Counted from the first letter of the stretch, positions 27,845 through 37,293 are shown. The stretch: DNA of 64,000 nt from Neobacillus soli NBRC 102451 (GCF_001591665.1 NZ_BCVI01000019.1:62001-126000); one strand, 5' to 3'. Numbers and translations: made by a program. The notes: a model not told the origin generated them from the sequence alone.

Positions 27845-27891
27845 ATAGGCGTTGGAAAATTTGGCACGTCCGTTTTTTATCACTAACGCAA

Positions 27892-27924
27892 AAAAGGGAT
27901 GACGGCATCATCCCTTTTGTTTTT
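27892..27924. terminator. Bidirectional terminator after the symporter gene
   Basis: AAAAGGGATGA and TCATCCCTTTT form an 11-bp stem with a 5-base loop. T-rich sequence follows on the plus strand and A-rich sequence precedes it, so it also serves the convergent deaminase gene. Confidence 0.9.
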
Positions 27925-27933
27925 TTATATTTA

Positions 27934-29157
27934 CTAGTTTAGTGAGCCGGAAACGACATTTCCTTTATAGAATACGGTTTTCCGTTTTGACCTTCTGGCA
28001 ATTGCTTCTGCAGAACAGCTGGCATCGATTAAAATCATATTGGCTGTATCCCCTGCCTTTGGCCACACTTGGCTGCCCTCTTTGTCTAATGGTATGATGC
28101 CCCCAGTAATATACTTTAATGCTTGTGAGAGCGACAGCTCATCCGTCCAGCGGAATCGCTCCAGTAAACGGCCAGCTCTTTCAAGAACGTCACCGTTACC
28201 TGTTGGCCACCACGAATCATAAATATTATCGTTCCCTACTGCCACCTCAACTCCATAATCAGCCAATAGACTCACTGGCGGAATGTTTCGACCAATGGGA
28301 AGACTAGTTACTATCGAAATACCTGACTCTTTAAGAATCTCGGCCATTTCAATTGCTTCCTCTTTTGAGACATCCCCTAATCCAAATGCATGACTGACTG
28401 CTACCCTTCCTTCCCATCCAGCTTGCTTCGTCAAATAAGCGAGCCGCTTCATCGTAAATGTTCCTAAGTGACCAGGGTCATGTAAATGCAGATCTATATC
28501 GGCATTTCCCTCTACTGCCAAATCCATTAACTGCACGAGTGATGCTTCAATATTAAGATCTACTGTTGCAGGGTCCACAGCACCAACAATCCCTGCACCA
28601 TTTCTCACAGCTTCTCTAATAAGTTCTACTGTTCCTGAACGCAGCAAGCCATGCTGGGCAAAGGCTACAATTTCTGAGCTTAATCTATTGGAATATGTTT
28701 CTAATGCTTGTTGTACTCCCTCTAAATTTTGCAATTTCACCTCAGGATAAATATCAACATGCGTTCTTACATGAGTAGATCCAAAAGTCAATATTTCCTC
28801 AAGCAATGCTTCAGCGCGTTGTTGAGTGGTGGATGGGATAGAGGCTAAAATGTTCTTTTCTATGTCACAACGTTCTATCACACCTGAAGCAGGGATACAA
28901 GCTCTCCATTCCCCGGCCATGTAGGTTTTGTCCAGGTGTACATGTTTTTCGATAAAAGAAGGAATCAGCAACAGTCCTTGTGCATCCTTCACAGACATAT
29001 CAGTTGCAATTGGCTCAGTGCCGTTTACAATTTTTGCGATTTTTCCATCTTCAATTAATAAATGATATAGCTCAGTATTGGTACCGACAATTCTTCCGTT
29101 TTCTCTTTTGTAACCTGTTTCTAACCGCGTATTCATCAACCAATAAGTTCCATTCAC
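27934..29157 (-). CDS. CodA-like amidohydrolase, paralogue 3
   Basis: The 407-residue enzyme shares YWLMNTRLETGY, EKHVHLDKTYM, DLHLHDPGHLGTF, VSHAFGLGD and VGNDNIYDSWWPTG with the other two paralogues, so the metal site is intact and HLHD again replaces the CodA HxDE. The GTG at 29157 is chosen because it aligns exactly with the starts of the paralogues and has GAAAGGG 9 bases upstream; an ATG at 29175 would add six residues. It follows a second solute-binding lipoprotein gene, repeating the binding-protein/deaminase pairing seen at 16686-20823. Confidence 0.85.
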   Translation of the reverse strand: MNGTYWLMNTRLETGYKRENGRIVGTNTELYHLLIEDGKIAKIVNGTEPIATDMSVKDAQGLLLIPSFIEKHVHLDKTYMAGEWRACIPASGVIERCDIEKNILASIPSTTQQRAEALLEEILTFGSTHVRTHVDIYPEVKLQNLEGVQQALETYSNRLSSEIVAFAQHGLLRSGTVELIREAVRNGAGIVGAVDPATVDLNIEASLVQLMDLAVEGNADIDLHLHDPGHLGTFTMKRLAYLTKQAGWEGRVAVSHAFGLGDVSKEEAIEMAEILKESGISIVTSLPIGRNIPPVSLLADYGVEVAVGNDNIYDSWWPTGNGDVLERAGRLLERFRWTDELSLSQALKYITGGIIPLDKEGSQVWPKAGDTANMILIDASCSAEAIARRSKRKTVFYKGNVVSGSLN

Positions 29158-29233
29158 ATTCCTGCACCCTTTCATTCTTAAAAAACAGATAAAAGGGGTT
29201 ATCCAAAATAGATATCCCTCTTATCAAAATTTC

Positions 29234-30799
29234 TTATTTAATTGATACATCATTAATTTCTAAATAGCCTGAAGGACTGATAGAGAAACCTTCTACATTC
29301 TTTGCAACAGCGGCTAAATTTTCAATTACCCGAACTGGAATGTATACCGCATCTTTCATTTCTAATTCCTGTGACTGTGCATAAAGCTCGACACGTTTCG
29401 CCTGATCTTTTTCACCACGAGCAGCATCAATTAAACGGTCAACCTCCTTATTGCTATAGAAGAAGGTATTTCCAGCCGCTCCTTGAGAATTCGTGTGGAA
29501 AAGGTTGTATTGATTATAATCTGCATCCCCTGTCGCATTCCTCCAGCTAAGGATAAACATTTCAGTATTACCCTTGTTTGCCTGCTCAACAAAGGTACCA
29601 TACTCCAATACCTCGATATTTAATTTAATGCCAACCCCTTTTAACTGTGATTGGAGAACCTCTGCCATGTTTATTCTTTCTTTACTATCCATTGTTTTTA
29701 ATGTCGTTTCAAAACCGTCAGGATAACCTGCTTCAGCTAGCAATTCCTTTGCTTCGTTAAGGTTATATTCATATGCCTTCATATCGGCATGATAGCCAAA
29801 GACCTTTGATCCCAATAAGGAATTTGCTTTTTTGCCAACATTATTGTAAACACCTTTGATAATGGAATCCATTTCAACGGCATGCGCGATTGCTTTACGA
29901 ACGCGGACATCACTAAAAGGTTTCTTTTGTACATTAAAACCAATATACTCTGTCCCAAAACCTTCACTACGGTAAATCTCAGACTCCTGCGACGCTTCAA
30001 CAGTGGACATCATCGGAACAGACAGCGGTTCAGCGATCTGTGCTTCACCGGTTTCAAGCATGGAGATTCTCGTTGTTTCTTCAGGAACTACCTTAAATAC
30101 GACTTTATCTACCTTCGCTTTCGTTCCCCAATACTCATTGTTTTTAGTAAGAACAATCTCTTGCCCAGGGGTCCAGGATTCAAAGACAAATGGACCTGTT
30201 CCATTCGGTTCTTGAATAATTTTCTTTCCATACTTCTCAATCGTTTTCGGACTAATGATTCCACCTTCGTGACTAGCAAGAATGGAGAGTAAAGGGGAGA
30301 ATGGCTCTGATAAAATAAATTGAACCGTAAATTCATCTACTACCTTCACTTCTTTTACCATTTTAAATACAACAGCTCTTGGTGAAGCAACATTCGGATC
30401 TAAAAGCCGGTCAAAGGTTGCCTTTACTGCATCTGCATTAAAAGGAGTTCCGTCATGGAATTTTACATTTTTTCTAAGTTTGAATTCCCAAGTTGTATCA
30501 TCCAGCTGCTTCCATTCTTCCGCCAGCAAGGGCTTAATTTCGGCATTTTTATCGCGGCCAACTAAGCCTTCATAAATCTTGCCGTGGGTAACACTTGCAG
30601 CATTGATTGTCGACATAAATTGTTGATCCAGGTTCTCAGCATCTGATAATCGAGCAATAACCAGCGTTCCCCCAGCCTTAGATGCCTTGTCCTTTCCATT
30701 TCCCTTTGTGCTGACGTCCTTATTGGTCGAACAGCCCGTAATAATAATTGCCATCAACAGACCTAAGAAAAATTTTCCCAACCCCCGTTTTGCTTTCAT
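29234..30799 (-). CDS. Peptide/opine-type solute-binding lipoprotein 2 (SBP_bac_5)
   Basis: The 521-residue precursor has a signal peptide with the lipobox IITGC, then the family-5 fold marked by GGTLVIARLSDAENLDQQF, TTWEFKLRKNVKFHDG and GTGPFVFESW. It is clearly a paralogue of binding protein 1 (19246-20823), and no separate permease or ATPase genes accompany it. Both proteins may therefore feed the same DppCBDF-type transporter with different cargo. The ATG at 30799 follows AGGAGGA. Two further amidohydrolase genes lie upstream in the same direction. Confidence 0.88.
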   Translation of the reverse strand: MKAKRGLGKFFLGLLMAIIITGCSTNKDVSTKGNGKDKASKAGGTLVIARLSDAENLDQQFMSTINAASVTHGKIYEGLVGRDKNAEIKPLLAEEWKQLDDTTWEFKLRKNVKFHDGTPFNADAVKATFDRLLDPNVASPRAVVFKMVKEVKVVDEFTVQFILSEPFSPLLSILASHEGGIISPKTIEKYGKKIIQEPNGTGPFVFESWTPGQEIVLTKNNEYWGTKAKVDKVVFKVVPEETTRISMLETGEAQIAEPLSVPMMSTVEASQESEIYRSEGFGTEYIGFNVQKKPFSDVRVRKAIAHAVEMDSIIKGVYNNVGKKANSLLGSKVFGYHADMKAYEYNLNEAKELLAEAGYPDGFETTLKTMDSKERINMAEVLQSQLKGVGIKLNIEVLEYGTFVEQANKGNTEMFILSWRNATGDADYNQYNLFHTNSQGAAGNTFFYSNKEVDRLIDAARGEKDQAKRVELYAQSQELEMKDAVYIPVRVIENLAAVAKNVEGFSISPSGYLEINDVSIK

Positions 30800-30905
30800 G
30801 GCTCAATCCTCCTGAATATTTTTTTGAAATCATTTACTTTTGTCTAATTATAAAAAATATTCAGACTAATTGTTTCGAAAATCTTTACCTTCTTTTACAA
30901 TATCT

Positions 30906-32393
30906 TTACTTCTTTTTAAGAATTTCATTAGATTCGACTTTTTTAAAGGATGACTGAAACAATTTATGTTCTGGAAGCAGCTGATAATCCCTTTCCAAAT
31001 ATCCTTTTTTCATTTTGTTAAAATATTTTTGTCCTTTGGATTTGATTTCTTCCAAATCAAGGCTTGGGATTTTTTGATCCTTCATAACAATTCGGCCATT
31101 AATGATTGATAATTTGACATCTCTTCCCGACCCACTGACAATCATCGTTCGAATCGGATCGTCGATTACCCCCATGTGGAATCCATCAAGATCAATCGCA
31201 ATTATATCTGCCTTAGCACCCACAGCTATTCTGCCCAGGTCATCCCTGCCAAGAAATTTAGCGGCTCCAAGTGTAGCTGCACGGTAGAAATCGGCAAATG
31301 TGGAGTTATCTACCTCTTTTTCTATAAAACGCGAGAACATACTGCCCGTTCGAATGTTCTGAAACATATCTGGCGGAAAGGTATCTGTTCCTAATGCTAA
31401 ATTGATTCCGGCCCTTTTGTATTTTCCGAAAGATTCTAGTGCGGCCATATGTCTCCCAATTATCAAAGGGCAATGAATGACCGTAGTATTAGTCTCTTTT
31501 AGAAGGGCTATGTCATCTCCCTCGCCAGATTGTGCCTCACTATAACCAGCAATAAAATGGGCATGTGGGATCCCGGTCTTCGGACCTAAAAATCCTAGAT
31601 TATATAAATATTGGATAGGCGTTACACCATGTGTATCCATAATTGTTTGATATTCGAAACTTCCTTGTGCTGCATGTAGTTTAATTGGAACACCCAATTG
31701 ATCACTAAAATATTTTGTCTGGGTAAGACTTTCTTCCGTTTGACACTCAATCCGTTCTGGAGCAAGCATCCCTTTCACTAAGCCATTATAGGCACCATCA
31801 AATTCCTCAATAAATTTTACTGCTCGCTTGAGTCCTTCTCTACCAGCTTCTTCATCCCAAAAAAGCTTGATGGTTCCGCCAGGTTCGACGACTCTCATTC
31901 CCGATTGGTAGCTTGGACCTAAATAGATTCGGAGTCCTAGCTGTCCTGCATGGTGTGCAGCAGCTGCTAGCTCTTCATAACTTTCAGCCCATCTTTTATA
32001 GAATACCGATGTAATGGGCATGGCAGTTGTAACCCCATGGAGAATCAGCTGCGAATAGGCATAAAGCGATTTAAAGGCTTCTTCTTCCTCCGTCATTACT
32101 TCATGATGCCCATTTTCAACGTAACGCTCTGACCAAAGAAGATTCTTTGTTCTATTAGAACTCGCTTCTAGATGTAAAATATCATGATCAATATCTCCTA
32201 ATGCATTCAAATCAATAAATCCGGGACTAATCACAGCGTTTCCAGCATCAATTACTTCATCCACTTCTTCGGGATAATTCTTCCCGACAAATAGTATCGT
32301 GTCGTTTTCGTAAACAACCTCGGCATTTTCTAAAATCACATGATCGTCCCCATCATAGCCAATGACATATCTTCCCTTTAGCTTCGTTTTCAT
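30906..32393 (-). CDS. Chlorohydrolase-like amidohydrolase with atypical first metal motif
   Basis: The 495-residue protein is a TIM-barrel amidohydrolase of the AtzA/SsnA/TrzA broad group. It keeps KLHAAQ, PHAHFI and the aspartate in LGTDTFPPD. Where most members have PGFIDxHxH it reads PGFIDLNALGDIDHD, so the classic first HxH pair is missing and only a single histidine is near. I recall similar variants in databases, so this may be a subfamily trait rather than decay. The rest of the frame is intact. The start overlaps the stop of the next amidohydrolase as ATGA, so the two are co-translated and probably act together. Confidence 0.78.
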   Translation of the reverse strand: MKTKLKGRYVIGYDGDDHVILENAEVVYENDTILFVGKNYPEEVDEVIDAGNAVISPGFIDLNALGDIDHDILHLEASSNRTKNLLWSERYVENGHHEVMTEEEEAFKSLYAYSQLILHGVTTAMPITSVFYKRWAESYEELAAAAHHAGQLGLRIYLGPSYQSGMRVVEPGGTIKLFWDEEAGREGLKRAVKFIEEFDGAYNGLVKGMLAPERIECQTEESLTQTKYFSDQLGVPIKLHAAQGSFEYQTIMDTHGVTPIQYLYNLGFLGPKTGIPHAHFIAGYSEAQSGEGDDIALLKETNTTVIHCPLIIGRHMAALESFGKYKRAGINLALGTDTFPPDMFQNIRTGSMFSRFIEKEVDNSTFADFYRAATLGAAKFLGRDDLGRIAVGAKADIIAIDLDGFHMGVIDDPIRTMIVSGSGRDVKLSIINGRIVMKDQKIPSLDLEEIKSKGQKYFNKMKKGYLERDYQLLPEHKLFQSSFKKVESNEILKKK

Positions 32394-33904
32394 TTATTTT
32401 CTCCTTTCACTGGGGCAAAATTGTAATCTTCCTCGTTGTATCTCTTTTCATCTACATAGGCACGAGCATGTCCCCAAAAATACTTTGTTGGATGCATATA
32501 TTTATCAAGGCCTGCACGCTGAATCGTTGAATTCGCCTCTTCACACGCCTCATTTAAAACTGTGCTTTCATCAACCGTACCAACCTTTCGCCCTTCCATA
32601 ATGATTTTCCCGTCGACAATGACATGGTCGACATCATTAGCAACAGCTTGGAACACAAGTCTGTGAACATGCATAAATTCTGGAGTTAGGTGTGGCTGGT
32701 GGAGATTGACAGTGATTACATCTGCCTTTTTCCCAATTTCTAGAGACCCAAGTTCGTCATCCCAGCCAATGCATTTTGCTGCATCAATGGTTACCATTTC
32801 TAACAGCTTTCCTGGCGGTAAATAATATTCGTCTCGTAATGCGGCTTGGTGAACAAACTGTGTTTTCCTCATTGCTTGAAACATATCAAAACTTGTACAA
32901 GGTGATGTCCCATCTGTAGAGATAGCTACCGTAGCTCCCAGCTCAATTAATTCAGGTACCGGTGTTCGTGCACTAACCTGTGTGATGCCCGGTGAGGCAC
33001 TTACACTTGTACCTGTATCGGCTAAAATCCTTGCTTCATCAAAAGAAATTCCTCGGCAATGCTGCAGGTGGACATCGGGGCCTAAAAGGGCGTTTTCCCA
33101 ATCTTGTACGGCTAGGTGGATCATCCCGCCAAAGGCATCAGAATGAATTCTTGTTCTATATTTCCTAGCAATCTCACGAATTTTTTTCGCTTGAAACAAA
33201 TCATGTTCCGTTAATCCATAAAGCTTAGCTGGTGAGGTTGGACCAGATGGTTCAACCGATGTAACGATGACAAATGGTGTGATAAATGCCCTCGTCCTGT
33301 CTTCATTGGCATGATGTAATGCTTCAATCACTGCTTCAGCACCGTTTAACACTTCTTCATAGGTTACTTCCTTTGTTATTCTTTTCCCATCAACCCAGCG
33401 GCTGAATAAATGCGGCCATGGCGGGTTGCATGGACCTGTACATACAACTTCTCTAACACCGATTTCTGCATATGCTTTCGCATGATTGATGGCAAAAATT
33501 GGGTCATCAGAGCGCGGCATCGAGCCTATAACGGATACACCTGTCGTTATACCAGCCTTTAATCGTTCTAAGGCAGAGAGCCTTCCTTCGTAATACCAAA
33601 AATCATCGGTTACAAAATGCTTATACGTATTCGTCATAATTGGCATCCAAAAGTCGATATTCTCCATTGCAATTGTTTTAAACATCGAATGTCCACCATG
33701 ACCGTGGACATCAATTAACCCTGGTAAAATACACTGATGGCTGCAATCGATTCGTTTCCTTACTTCATACTTCAATTCTAGCTTCTCAGTTGTATCAACA
33801 TCGATAATTCTTCCATTATCAATGGCGACTGCACCATTTTGAAGTATCCGTCTGCTAGAATCCATCGTTATGACGGTTCCATGTGTAAGCAGCAAATCAA
33901 TCAT
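32390..33904 (-). CDS. Amidohydrolase/deaminase of the AtzA-SsnA-like group
   Basis: The 504-residue enzyme has an intact metal site: PGLIDVHGHGGH, then histidines in RIHSDAFGG and LQHCRGISF, and the aspartate in ISTDGTSPC. The sequence is typical of the ATZ/TRZ-like group, which deaminates or dechlorinates N-heterocycles. The ATG at 33904 follows GGAGGAAAAA; an upstream TTG at 33919 lies before that site. It is the first gene of a leftward operon with a co-translated second amidohydrolase, a solute-binding lipoprotein and a CodA-like enzyme. Confidence 0.82.
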   Translation of the reverse strand: MIDLLLTHGTVITMDSSRRILQNGAVAIDNGRIIDVDTTEKLELKYEVRKRIDCSHQCILPGLIDVHGHGGHSMFKTIAMENIDFWMPIMTNTYKHFVTDDFWYYEGRLSALERLKAGITTGVSVIGSMPRSDDPIFAINHAKAYAEIGVREVVCTGPCNPPWPHLFSRWVDGKRITKEVTYEEVLNGAEAVIEALHHANEDRTRAFITPFVIVTSVEPSGPTSPAKLYGLTEHDLFQAKKIREIARKYRTRIHSDAFGGMIHLAVQDWENALLGPDVHLQHCRGISFDEARILADTGTSVSASPGITQVSARTPVPELIELGATVAISTDGTSPCTSFDMFQAMRKTQFVHQAALRDEYYLPPGKLLEMVTIDAAKCIGWDDELGSLEIGKKADVITVNLHQPHLTPEFMHVHRLVFQAVANDVDHVIVDGKIIMEGRKVGTVDESTVLNEACEEANSTIQRAGLDKYMHPTKYFWGHARAYVDEKRYNEEDYNFAPVKGENK

Positions 33905-34113
33905 TTTTTCCTCCTCCAATCTGCAAACTGTTCTTCTTTTTTGCCCGTAAGTCGTTAGATTAATTATAGAAAAAAAACGATTGTTAGTATTTTCAGAAAT
34001 ATTACTCTTTTTTTATATATTTCTACTTCATTGCTGCATCATATTTCCTTCAAATTCTATTTTGATTAAATTTGATGCAGGCAATTGGAGGATCATGTGG
34101 GGCTGTATATAAA

Positions 34114-34337
34114 ATGAATGTTTTATTACCTGATGATGAGCCATTAGAATTAGAGCAAATGGAATATTTACTGCAATCTGAAACGGGAGCAGGCAATGGC
34201 GATATCATTCTCATGCATATTGGTGAAATTAACACTCTGAAGGGGTGGACTGAGTTATTCCATGGTTAAAAGCACCAGAATACCGAATAGTTATATTAAG
34301 CGATTTACTTAATAAATTTGAAGGACTTTTCAAATAA
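34114..34337 (+). pseudogene. Remnant of a YesN-type response regulator
   Basis: An ATG frame encodes MNVLLPDDEPLELEQMEYLL, closely matching the start of the intact regulator at 25839 (MNILLVDDEQLELEQLEYLI). It runs to 34269. In another frame from 34263 the sequence continues as PEYRIVILSDLLNKFEG, which resembles the later receiver strand and FEYA segment. Most of the receiver and the whole DNA-binding domain are gone. The VDDE pocket is now PDDE. It sits in the 520-base gap between the amidohydrolase operon and aspartase; the rest of that gap holds no gene. Confidence 0.7.
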
Positions 34338-34349
34338 CTATAAAAGTAA

Positions 34350-34386
34350 AAGCCTCCACCCCTGGTTTTTTTAAGGGGGGAGGCTT
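34350..34386 (-). terminator. Terminator of the aspartase gene
   Basis: AAGCCTCCACCCC and GGGGGGAGGCTT pair over about 12 positions with a T-rich loop. On the minus strand the stem is followed by TTTTACTTTTA. Confidence 0.75.
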
Positions 34387-34424
34387 CTTAATTGTATTCT
34401 TTTGTCTGGGTCCTTTAATACACT

Positions 34425-35849
34425 TTAATCTCTATCCAAAAGTGCAGCACCGGCAATTCCAGGCTCAGTCATTTCATAAACATTTAAAATGATGTCTAAT
34501 TCTTCTTCGGTTAGGACATCATGCAACAGGCATAATTCACGGACTGACTTACCGCTTGCAGTGGCCTCTCTCGCAATTCGTGCCGCCACTTCATAACCAA
34601 GATGCGGATTGACTGCTGTAATAATTCCTACGCTCTTTTCAACATATTCTTTTAGCCGCGTTTCATTTGCTTCAATACCTGCCAAGCAGTAATCAGTAAA
34701 GGAACGGAATCCATTATTCATAATACTGATAGATTGAAGTAGGTTAAAGACTAATACAGGCTCCATGACGTTTAATTCAAGTTGACCCGCTTCTGAAGCG
34801 AGGCAAATCGTATGGTCGTTTCCAATCACCTGGAAGGCAATTTGATTGATGAGTTCCGGCATTACAGGATTAACTTTCCCTGGCATGATCGACGAACCGG
34901 GTTGACGGGCAGGAAGGGAAATTTCCGCTAGCCCGGCACGTGGACCTGACGCCATTAAGCGTAAGTCGTTGGCGATTTTTGACATGTTCATCATACAGAC
35001 TTTTAATGCAGCTGAAACTTCGGTATAGGCATCGGTATTCTGAGTGGCATCAACAAGATGTTCGGCATTAGTCAATGGTAATCCACTAATCTCAGTTAGT
35101 TGTTTGACGACATCCTTAATATATTGGGGGTCAGCATTAAGCCCGGTCCCAACAGCTGTTGCTCCCATATTCACTTCATATAAATTCTCGCGGGAATGAT
35201 GAATCCGCTTTATATCACGTGCAAGAACGCGGCTATATGCTTCAAACTCTTGACCAAGGCGGATCGGAACAGCATCTTGAAGATGGGTGCGGCCCATTTT
35301 TATCACGTTTTCAAACTGTTTCGCCTTCATCTTAAAAACTTTGTGCATATCGTTCATTGTAATAAGCAATTTCTCTAGTAACTTTAAGCTTGAAATATGA
35401 ATAGCTGTCGGAAAAACATCATTAGTTGATTGCGACATATTTACATGACTATTAGGACTTAAATGATTATAGGCCCCTTTTGCATGCCCCAACAATTCAA
35501 GCGCCCGATTTGCTATAACCTCATTTGCATTCATGTTCATCGACGTTCCAGCTCCGCCTTGGATGGGATCAACAATGAACTGATCATTCCATTTCCCCTC
35601 GATAATTTCATCTGCTGCTTGGATAATGACATTCCCTAATCCGCTATATAAGCGTTTTGTGTTCATATTGGCAGCTGCAGCAGCTTTTTTCACCATTGCT
35701 AGTGCTTTTATTAACTCTTCATTAATTCGATAACCGGTAATTGGAAAGTTTTCAACGGCCCTTAACGTTTGTATTCCGTAATAGGCATCCTTTGGTATTT
35801 CCTTTTTTCCTAAAAAATCTTGTTCTATCCTTTTCGTGTCCATCAACAT
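34425..35849 (-). CDS. aspA: Aspartate ammonia-lyase (aspartase)
   Basis: The 474-residue enzyme is a fumarase/aspartase superfamily member that splits aspartate into fumarate and ammonia. The catalytic-loop signature GSSIMPGKVNP is present, with YYGIQTLRAVENF near the N-terminus, which favours aspartase over fumarase, and THLQDAVPIRLGQEF. Length agrees with Bacillus AnsB. It stands alone without an asparaginase gene. The ATG at 35849 is taken because AGAGGTGGG lies just upstream, and an in-frame GTG at 35858 is part of that site. Confidence 0.9.
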   Translation of the reverse strand: MLMDTKRIEQDFLGKKEIPKDAYYGIQTLRAVENFPITGYRINEELIKALAMVKKAAAAANMNTKRLYSGLGNVIIQAADEIIEGKWNDQFIVDPIQGGAGTSMNMNANEVIANRALELLGHAKGAYNHLSPNSHVNMSQSTNDVFPTAIHISSLKLLEKLLITMNDMHKVFKMKAKQFENVIKMGRTHLQDAVPIRLGQEFEAYSRVLARDIKRIHHSRENLYEVNMGATAVGTGLNADPQYIKDVVKQLTEISGLPLTNAEHLVDATQNTDAYTEVSAALKVCMMNMSKIANDLRLMASGPRAGLAEISLPARQPGSSIMPGKVNPVMPELINQIAFQVIGNDHTICLASEAGQLELNVMEPVLVFNLLQSISIMNNGFRSFTDYCLAGIEANETRLKEYVEKSVGIITAVNPHLGYEVAARIAREATASGKSVRELCLLHDVLTEEELDIILNVYEMTEPGIAGAALLDRD

Positions 35850-36165
35850 CTGTCCCACCTCTTATAGATAACAATCTATTTTGATAAATATTCCTCACAA
35901 AAAATAATAACAGCTATTCCTATCCTTGTCCCACTTTTCATCTTTATTCCATGAAATATATTAAAAATCTCTTTTTAAAAAGCTAACTGGCAATTCTTAT
36001 ATAACAATCCAAGATTTCACTTTCATAATATGTTTTAAAATAAAGCAAACTTTTATTAAGTATTCTTCTTATATTTAGTGTCAGGCACCTTCAAGAAATC
36101 TTTTTTAATACATGAGTAAATGGTATGATGTTTTGCGAGATTACTATTTTACGAGGATGGATAAC

Positions 36166-37293
36166 ATGAACAGGTTACTTTATATTGCTCTTTTTTTCAC
36201 ATTACTTTTAACCGGCTGCAGCATACAGGAAGCAAAAGCCAGTAATAAGAAATTCCAGCTGGCAGCAAATCAAGAGATTAACATGAAAGTGAGCAAGAAG
36301 GCACCACTAATTAAAAAAATACCTGTCTTCGAGCCGAAAGCGGCCATTTCGATAAGCCCCATGACTTTTGAATCTGCTAATACAACCTTAACCACAATAA
36401 ATCGACCAACGGATGTTTCAGAGATTGATTATCATATTTGGCGGACCGCCGATGGGCAAAATGATATGAAAATTTTCAAGTCGACACAAAAGGAAAATGA
36501 TTTTTCATTCTTGTTTGATACGAAGGAATTTTCGGGGCAGCGGGGAGAATTTCAGGTCGAGGCATACGGAATGTTTGAAAATGGCAGGCAGGAACTTCTT
36601 GCAAAATCTACCCTAACCTTTCAACCATATGTCCCCATTCTTATGTACCATGCCATAGCTGACTATCCTGGTAAAGGCATAAAGGAACTGTTCGTGACGC
36701 CTGCCAATTTCGAAGCGCAAATGAACTATTTAAAGGAAAACGGATATACCCTCCTTACCTTTGAACGCTGGGATGAAGTGAACAAGGTGAACAAGCCGAT
36801 TCTTGTCACTTTTGACGACGGGATGAAAAACAATTTGAATGCATTTCGAATTCTCCAGAACTTGCAGGATGATCATTTCCAGCCGGCGGCAACCGAATAT
36901 GTCATTGGGTCCTATATTGATAAAGGGTCTAATCACTTATCTTCTACTGATATTAAAGAGATGGTGGATTCCGGAATTTTCTCTATTCAATCACATACGA
37001 TGTCACATGCAGATCTTCCAAAGATTACAAATTATCAGGAAGAGCTCAACGATTCTAAGCTGAAACTTGAACAATTGACAGGAAAGCCCGTTATTGCGAT
37101 TGCCTACCCATACGGACATTTTGATGACAAGGTTGTGGAAGAAACGAAGAAATATTATAGATTCGCGACAACCACAAAGCCGGGGCAATTTATCGAAAAG
37201 GGTGAGCAGGATGAATTTCTGCTCATGCATCGTGTAAGAATCTCTTATTCAACAACCATCAATCAGTTTGCCGCGCAAACAGGAGCAAGGTAG
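36166..37293 (+). CDS. Lipoprotein polysaccharide deacetylase with GBS-Bsp-like repeat
   Basis: The 375-residue precursor has a signal peptide with LLTGC, so it is anchored outside the cell. Residues of about 80-165 look like one GBS-Bsp-like repeat (DVSEIDYHIWRTADGQND). The C-terminal NodB domain has TFDDGMKN, the metal histidines in QSHTMSH and AYPYGHFD. Such enzymes remove acetyl groups from peptidoglycan or exopolysaccharide. The ATG at 36166 has GAGGA 8 bases upstream; frames from 36112 or 36157 would prefix a poor signal peptide. A compact terminator overlaps the stop codon. Confidence 0.87.
   Translation: MNRLLYIALFFTLLLTGCSIQEAKASNKKFQLAANQEINMKVSKKAPLIKKIPVFEPKAAISISPMTFESANTTLTTINRPTDVSEIDYHIWRTADGQNDMKIFKSTQKENDFSFLFDTKEFSGQRGEFQVEAYGMFENGRQELLAKSTLTFQPYVPILMYHAIADYPGKGIKELFVTPANFEAQMNYLKENGYTLLTFERWDEVNKVNKPILVTFDDGMKNNLNAFRILQNLQDDHFQPAATEYVIGSYIDKGSNHLSSTDIKEMVDSGIFSIQSHTMSHADLPKITNYQEELNDSKLKLEQLTGKPVIAIAYPYGHFDDKVVEETKKYYRFATTTKPGQFIEKGEQDEFLLMHRVRISYSTTINQFAAQTGAR

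Noticed and set aside
27861-27879. TTGGCAC followed by a T-rich stretch, resembling a sigma-54 promoter
   Set aside because: The -12 part lacks TTGC, and it lies between convergent genes just before a terminator, so nothing would be transcribed from it.
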